Both the position numbers and the translations under genes were made by a program. From Entrophospora sp. SA101 (lineage: Eukaryota > Glomeromycota > Glomeromycetes > Entrophosporales > Entrophosporaceae), in NCBI GenBank assembly GCA_958430865.1, contig CAUDNR010000031.1, positions 2,077 to 40,866 on the forward strand: a stretch of 38,790 nt of DNA, given 5' to 3'. Positions 32,319 to 38,790 of this stretch are shown piece after piece (position 1 is the first letter of the stretch; every line of letters begins with the position of its first letter). Under the pieces are notes generated by a model, which was not told the DNA's origin, searched no databases, and was given only the letters and a program-made list of their open reading frames with translations.

Positions 32319-34236
32319 GGAGGCAAGCAAATTTATGCGTCATTCCAAACGAACAAAATTAACCGGAGATGATATAAATCATGCATTAAGGATAAGAAAT
32401 GTCGATGTATGTGTGCAGTGTGTGTGATTATTTGGTTTTTTTAAGGAATATTTTATTGATTTATTTTTATTTTGAAAATTATATTTACATTTATAGCCAT
32501 TATATGGTTTTGGTTTAAGTGACAATTCTAAATTTCAACGAGTCACAAATAATCAAGTTGATTTATATTATATGGAAGATGAAGAAAATGATTTTGAAAG
32601 TGTTTTGTATTCAAATATGCCTAAAGTACCTGTACAAGTTACATTTACTTGTATGTGTATGCGTGATGTTGGTGTGATGGACAAAAAGACCAAAATTTAA
32701 TTTATTCTTACCCTCATTTCTTTTATTTAATCTTTTCCGGTTATTGTTTTTTAGCTCATTGGCTTGCAGTTGAAGGAATTCAACCAACCATACCGCACAA
32801 TCCACCACCAATTGAAGGTTGTATTTACTAATATAATAGTTATTATATTGATTAATATTCTCATATTCTCATTAACTGATCAAAAAATTTTTTTTAATAG
32901 ATCGTAAATCAGAACTACTACAAAATACTACTAGTACTAATAATAACAACATAAAACAAAATGGTTTAACTTCCACAACAACCACCACAACCACCACCAC
33001 AACCACATCATCATCATCTTCAAATATAGAAATTAAACCTTTAGTACAACATGTCTTATCTAAAGAATTAGAAACTTTTTATAATAAAGTTACCAATACA
33101 TTGATTAATAGTCAAGATCCTACCACTGTTACTGCCTCGACTAATAGATTGAAACAATCTATTTTAAATGATCTAGAGAGTGATACTGGTTTATCACAAC
33201 TTGTTCCTTATTTTGTAAAATTTATTTGTGAAAAAGTAAGTTATGCGTTGCTTGCATACATACATACACATACATACATACATACATACATACATACATT
33301 TCAATTTGACTCATTATTATCATCTTAGGTTGCAGAAGGCGTAAAAAGAAACATTAGGCTTTTAGAACCTATTTTACAAATGTCTGAATCATTAATAAAC
33401 AACAACAGCCTTTATTTAGAACCTTATGTAAGTTTTTTTTTAAAAGAATTTTTTTTAATTGATTATTTTTTAAAAAAAAATTAATTTGATTTAAAAAAAA
33501 AAATTTTTTTTAAGTTACATCAATTGATGCCTGCAATATTAACGTGTATTCTAAGAAACAACTTGGGAGTACATGATAATTCATCTTCTGAGTTACAATG
33601 GCAAATACGTGAATTAGCTGCACGTATAATCGCCAAAATTTGTGATAGATATGGTGGTACTTATAGTTCTTTACAAACTAGAATAACAAAACTTTTAATT
33701 GAAGCTTTAAATGATAATGTTAACAACAACGATGATCAACATGACAATCAACATCGTTATCAACATCGTTATCATCATAATCATCATAATCATCATCGTC
33801 AACATAATAATTTGCATTCTCATTATGGTAGTATAGTAACCATTGGCGCCATGGGGCGTGAAGCTATTAGAAATATTTTAGTGCCTAATTTAAAAAAATA
33901 CGAAACTGTTCTTAATAAATATTCCAATGATTCTGTTTTGGGGGGTGTTGTTACTCGTAATTACAATGCTATATTGGTAAGCGTTATTCTTTATTTTTTA
34001 TTTTTAATTTTTTTTTTATAATCAATCAAATTAATTATTATACAAAACCATTTAAGGATATATTATCAAAATTAAAAGAATCTGTTGATCCAATAAAGTT
34101 ACAACAAATTCAAAATACATCAACTAGTGATGTTTTACATGAACAATTGGTAAATAAAGTCGGACAATATTTTGCTAATGGTGTTATAAACCAAATCGCC
34201 GACGAACAAGTTATCATTGCAATTATTAATTCATAA
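31976..34236 (+). CDS. TAF6: TFIID/SAGA subunit 6, histone-fold protein (copy 2)
   Basis: Exons 31976-32008, 32082-32177, 32320-32406, 32497-32650, 32755-32817, 32901-33235, 33329-33427, 33515-33976 and 34057-34236, 502 residues. Coding, introns and intronic microsatellites match the first copy with no difference seen. It has the complete histone fold, Thr-rich linker and HEAT domain with the His/Asn-rich insert. TAF6 is normally single-copy in fungi, so two identical copies 23.6 kb apart are suspicious for an assembly or haplotype effect. Confidence 0.92.
32250..32318 (+). repeat. (ATA)23 microsatellite in TAF6 intron 2 (copy 2)
   Basis: Same length as at 8667-8735 and again directly adjoining the acceptor AG. 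Confidence 0.9.
33256..33299 (+). repeat. (CATA)n microsatellite in TAF6 intron 6 (copy 2)
   Basis: Same length and same interruption as at 9673-9716. Confidence 0.85.
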
Positions 34237-34501
34237 AATCATGTGTTTTAATAGTAGTAAAATCCTAATATAATCCATATAAAATAAATAGTCATTTTTG
34301 TTTACTGATTAACATCTACTATCATATTACTTGATTAGGAAAAATTTATTTATAAACAAAGATCTTGTTCCAAACCTGAAAATCTTATTTGATCTTGATT
34401 ATTATTCCTATTATTATTCTTATTATCATCTTACATTCACAAAACGTTGCATTGTGAATTTTAGACCAACATCGTCTTTCATAAAACATGTTTATTTTTA
34501 T

Positions 34502-35923
34502 CTATTTGAAATCCTCAAGTTCTAAGCCACCTTCAGATCTGATATTAGATAGTTTATCATTTAAATTTCTTTGTGATATAAATTGGCCAATTGTTCACGT
34601 CATCAAAAATGAAGTGGCGCAACAACAAATACAAAGATAAGGATTATTTACTACCAGACTGGTTTCAAGATTATCGATTAAATTAGTAATAACATTCACA
34701 TCAATATAATCTTTTGCTGAATAGTTTCACTTTATCTTTAGTCTCCAGAATTCTTGACCAATTCGTTAAGTTGATTATGCTTAATTCTATTACTTTGTCG
34801 TATATAACAAACGTCGCCAGATTGATAATTGCATACCCAATAAAATTAGATCACATTGTATATGGAGAAAGACTTTATTTTTTTTTTATCTTAACGATCC
34901 ATGACTAATCTCCATATTTTTTCCAGATTCTTAGATGACAAAAGCCTTTTAATCTGTAAACCATGCCATAATAATAATTGCTTAGAAAAGCCAATCTTTT
35001 CTATCATAGATTCATTAATATCCTAGTTCGTGAGCTGGATTCTATTGCTGTTTTTATGCTTTTGGAATCAAATTTAGTTGTAGTGCTTCTTGTGTTCGCT
35101 TATAAGATGACACATAATAGAGTAGACAACTACCTTTTTGGTTTTATCTTCTACTAATTCCACGGTTACAACAATATATTCATACCATGATCTTTAGAGT
35201 CAAATTTGGCATCATCTTCATGTTTCATCGCCAGCAGATCCAATTTCTGTAAATGTGATTAATAACTAGGTTTGGAGATAATATCTCATGCAATGCATTA
35301 ATAAATACAGTCAACTACCAAAGATGAAGCAATTAACATTTTTGCCATCTTCAACGGTAAGCTGGATTTCTGTTCAATATAGCGACTACTTGTCAGCTAG
35401 CAATGCCTTCTTAGTGCCTGTGAAATCGGATTGTTCTGTGAACTTTGAATTGGATTCGGTCAGAAACATTGTTGTTATAATCATAGCTTTCAAATATTTT
35501 AGAATTCCAAAGCACTGTTGCTAATTTTTTTTTTAAGAAGTTATGTTGATTGATTAATATGATTATGGCATGATAAATGAACTTTAATAATTGAATAGAA
35601 CCTGTTGCACGAATATACTGAAAGAAAAGGTAGTCAATGATTAACAGAAATTATATACCTTTGTATCTATCTATTCTCTTGAAAGGAAACTACTTCTGAT
35701 TCAAATAATTGATCCATTACATCTTTATAAAGTTTAGTAGCTTTGTTTATTGCATTTGATATACTGGTTGATGAGTGGATTTGACATCATGAATCTGTTG
35801 TTGGTCAAGTGATCTCAGGTCTAAACACTCTCGCCTTCCAAACATCAAAGTAAATACCCACTTTTTATACTCTGTCTGTTCAAAAACATGATATCGAGTT
35901 GGAAATTTTTCGATTCTGGAAAA
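34502..35923 (-). pseudogene. Decayed protein-coding region of unknown family (copy 2)
   Basis: Same relic as 10919-12340, with the same frameshifts and stops. Confidence 0.45.
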
Positions 35924-37268
35924 TAATAAAGAACTAAATTAGCAAATAACGCTTAATAATCTCATCAGAGAGCAAACATATATAATGCAGCGGTGTTGAT
36001 AAAATAGAAAAGAGGAGAGCGCTAGGGTAATTCCAGCGGGTGTTTATGACAACCATCGACAATATAAACGGAGGCTGTATGTGCCGTAGGATATTGTGTA
36101 TATCAAGATAAACATGATAAAAAATTTAATCACTTAACTGAAAACATGACACGTTCAAGCAGAGGAAAAGAATGCCAAGAATTATCCTCATTATACTATC
36201 AATAGTCATAAACATGTCAGAAATATATTCTGATTTTTCCCTCATTTTTACTCTATAGACAACACAATCTTCAACCTTCTCATAACACTCTTGACATGCT
36301 ATTAAGTGTAAAGCAATGCGTATTTTCATTATTGAATCATTATATAGTTGCACGACATAATTTGATCTCAAATTTGTATTTTTTTACTGTGCCTAAAATT
36401 CACTCTCAATTATGTACATCGCTATCATATTAAAAGTGCGCTGACCATACATTATTAGCAAACTAATGTGCGATTAGTAATTTTACGTGTAATTTATAAT
36501 AAGTTTTGTTTTAATTGTCGTTTTTTAGAATTACCGATTTTCAAAAGCTAACTCAAAATCAAATAAGGACAGTTTAAATTTACCATTAAATGATTTCTAA
36601 ATTCATTGTTTACGAATTCGAGTTTTTGTCGAGGAAAAAAATCGCCAAGTATTGCTTTTGGTATGATTGTGTACCCGTTGTAAAAGTATATTCTCTTTGC
36701 ATGTTCACACCAGTTGCAAGACATTATCACCTTCCCATTATTATCTTCGCTCCGTTCAAGCAAAGGGTAAATTCGTAACCAATTCGGATCAAATCTTCAC
36801 GCGCTTTTTTATTTAATCTTTGTCTAGCTGCTACCTTTTTGGATCATTCATTGTTTCTTTCTTTATTTACTTGCGAATAACAGGTTGAGGGAATGGGGTG
36901 AATAAAATGTAATATTTAAGAAATTTGAAAAAGTTCACTCGGAAAAAAATCGCGAGAAAAAAAAAAAATTTTTATGATTTTCGTGTGCCTAAAACATTGC
37001 TTAATCTACGATTTACAGTTGTTATGAAATTCAAACTAATATAAATTTATTTACAACACAAACAACTAATTGAAAACAACTAATTGAAGAAAACGATATT
37101 TGTAAGGGATATATGTTTTGGATATACTGTATATAGAAATAAAATAAGTCATTAAATAATAAATTTAATTATCTACTATTTCTCAGCCACAACCAAATTG
37201 ATTTTAAAGTATATAAAACATTGTTATAATAATTATCTTGGCGTTATTGAATCTATTATTATTATTTA
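35924..37268. other. Intergenic stretch without recognised genes (copy 2)
   Basis: Same as 12341-13685. The 25-base dispersed repeat is at 36339-36363. Confidence 0.5.
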
Positions 37269-37544
37269 TTATTGCTTATCACCAGTTGCTCCAACCCTAA
37301 ACACAACCCATGCCATGCCGATAGGTTCAAGTTAAGCGTTTCTAACAAATGCATGATAGTTAGGTGGTGCACAAAAGACATTTGGTGCCAGATTACCAGT
37401 GTGGATTATATCACGTAAATTATACAAATCTTTGTACCTACGACTATTTGTTCCAAGGTTATGAGTAGCAAGGATATCCATCCCTGCATCATAAACAGCC
37501 CAGCCATACTGGTTAACCCATGCTGCATATTTGGTCTTAACATC
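37269..37544 (-). pseudogene. Relic coding fragment with atypically high GC (copy 2)
   Basis: Same as 13686-13961, including the in-frame stop after FVRNA. Confidence 0.5.
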
Positions 37545-38277
37545 AAAATCAGATCAAATTCTTTGCGTTGGCAAGTTGCTTTTCATATTTTTATTTTCTT
37601 TCTTCAAAAAACTAATCTACAGTTATGCGAAAAAATAACTTAACTACAAACAACATTAAACCATTTTACTATTAATTTCTTAAAGGGTGACTGCATTTAC
37701 TTTATATTTTTTTTCCAAAAAAACTATCTGGCGTATAATCAGAAAGACCGTTGAAAAATTTAAGTGTCACGTTATATAAAATTTTTATTTATAAAAAAAA
37801 ATTTTCATCTTTACATACAGGTGGTTCCTTTAAACACAAGAAAAACAGACTTTTAGATAAATTAGATGAATAATATGGAATTTCCATCGAACTATTACAA
37901 GTTAATGAGCCTTAACTTCTTTATAATTTCTAAAACATCATTGTCATTTTTTTCAAATAATTCTGATTGGTTTTCAATTGATCTGAACATTTTCACTATC
38001 TTCCAATCCAGTGAAGCTCCTTTTCATATTAGAATTAGATGACAAAGTATTATTAAGTGATGAAACTTCATTAATATTATTTCATTATTTGCAATTGTAT
38101 TTCCACCAGATTGTTCTAAAATCTTCACATGAATAGTATATACTATCCAAAATCTAGTTAAAATTTTTTTCATCTAACATTAATTTATACCTTGAGTATA
38201 ATATCTGTTTTTATTACATTTGCAACATTGAATTAACCTCTCTGTATCTGTTATTTTATATCACTCTTCAAAAATTT

Positions 38278-38415
38278 TCATGAACATTTGTCAATATACC
38301 AAATTGATTCATGTACAAAGTGATAACTGATATTATGAACAGCTGTTTTCCCAATCCTCCCTCCATTATTTTCACTCAGCCATTCAACAAGTTCTAATTC
38401 TAATTGTTCAAATCC
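38278..38415 (-). pseudogene. Relic resembling a CENP-B/Tc5-type HTH (copy 2)
   Basis: Same as 14695-14832. Confidence 0.35.
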
Positions 38416-38462
38416 ATTCCTTGCTGGCTAATTAAACATAGATACAAAAAATATAAACTAAT

Positions 38463-38594
38463 AATATGTATTTATCATTAAATTAATAGAATTAATTGTT
38501 CTTTTTGGAGAGTTATTGCTCGTGTTACCAGAATTAGGATTTAACGCTAATTTGTTAGTCGAAATCAGTGTTGGAAATTCGTCGATCTTATGAT
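38463..38594 (-). pseudogene. Possible exon of unknown minus-strand gene (copy 2)
   Basis: Same as 14880-15011. Here the upstream sequence is intact and leads, 89 bases further, to the stop of the hAT-like tail, so this piece would need its own start or an alternative splice. Confidence 0.35.
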
Positions 38595-38683
38595 CTGCAA
38601 AAAAAAATTTGTGCACATATGAACACAAGAAATTTTTATTTAAATAAAATTCGTAAAATTACAAATTATAGAAATAAATAGTT

Positions 38684-38790
38684 CTATGAATTAATTCTCC
38701 TATTTTTTTTATCTTCCCAATATTCACATGCTTTCTCAAAATTAAAGTCTTCAATTTCAGGTCCATTTAGTAAAATCATCAAATGATTAT
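38684..38790 (-). CDS. C-terminal tail of a hAT-transposase-like protein, partial at window edge
   Basis: From the right edge of the window the minus strand reads NHLMILLNGPEIEDFN then FEKACEYWEDKKNRRINS and a TAG at 38684-38686. The pattern NGP, acidic residues, F, then xYW-x-DKKxRR and a stop resembles the tail that ends many hAT-derived transposase genes. Only 35 codons are in view, so the rest lies beyond the window. It could be a domesticated or dead copy. Lies 44 bases right of the end of block X'. Confidence 0.4.
   Translation of the reverse strand, partial: NHLMILLNGPEIEDFNFEKACEYWEDKKNRRINS

Larger units (their letters stand above)
26915..38640. repeat. Block X': 11.7-kb duplication, copy 2
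   Basis: Matches 3332-15057 at constant offset 23583. Unlike copy 1 it continues past its right end into new sequence without a gap. Confidence 0.9.

Noticed and set aside
1..38790. CRISPR arrays, tRNA or rRNA genes, bacterial operon signals
   Set aside because: None seen; gene structure with introns points to a eukaryotic nuclear genome, and tandem repeats here lack the regular spacer pattern.

Overview
The window looks like nuclear DNA from an AT-rich filamentous fungus, most likely an arbuscular mycorrhizal fungus of the Rhizophagus type (Glomeromycotina). The grounds are very low GC, short introns (about 60-140 bp) with GT/AG borders, trinucleotide (AAT)n runs, asparagine-rich inserts, a TKL-like kinase C-terminus of the style expanded in Rhizophagus, and abundant decayed Tc1/mariner, pogo/Tigger-like and hAT-like DNA transposons. 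This is inference from style and protein families; no search was possible. No tRNA, rRNA or CRISPR was found.

Layout. 690-2459 (+) is a four-exon gene for a stand-alone glycosyltransferase-like protein related to the N-terminal domain of L-arabinokinase. A deleted pogo-like element follows (2895-3673). From 3332 to 15057 runs a block X holding a broken small secreted protein candidate (-), an intact nine-exon TAF6 gene (+, TFIID/SAGA subunit) and several decayed reading frames on the minus strand. X stops exactly at a 10-base N gap (15058-15067). After the gap come two overlapping Tc1 transposase fragments, short tandem repeats, and a decayed coding tract of higher GC (about 18130-19055).

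The middle (19242-26383) carries three copies (A, B, C) of a minus-strand multi-exon gene of unknown function. A and C share the same hAT-type MITE inside an exon, with a perfect 8-bp target duplication. B holds only the last three exons and abuts, base for base, a protein kinase gene cut off in its catalytic domain. C is preceded by a truncated element with subterminal repeats. After C, a second pogo-like element (26638-27256) leads into X', a copy of X at constant offset 23583 (26915-38640), which continues past the point where X met the gap and ends in a hAT-like protein tail.

The two genes most likely to be functional are the glycosyltransferase-like gene and TAF6. Most of the rest is mobile-element debris and gene relics. 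The strongest structural signals are the 11.7-kb duplication (recent segmental duplication or assembly/haplotype artefact), the triplicated core with one shared boundary, and a CpG-decay signature between the Tc1 fragments.
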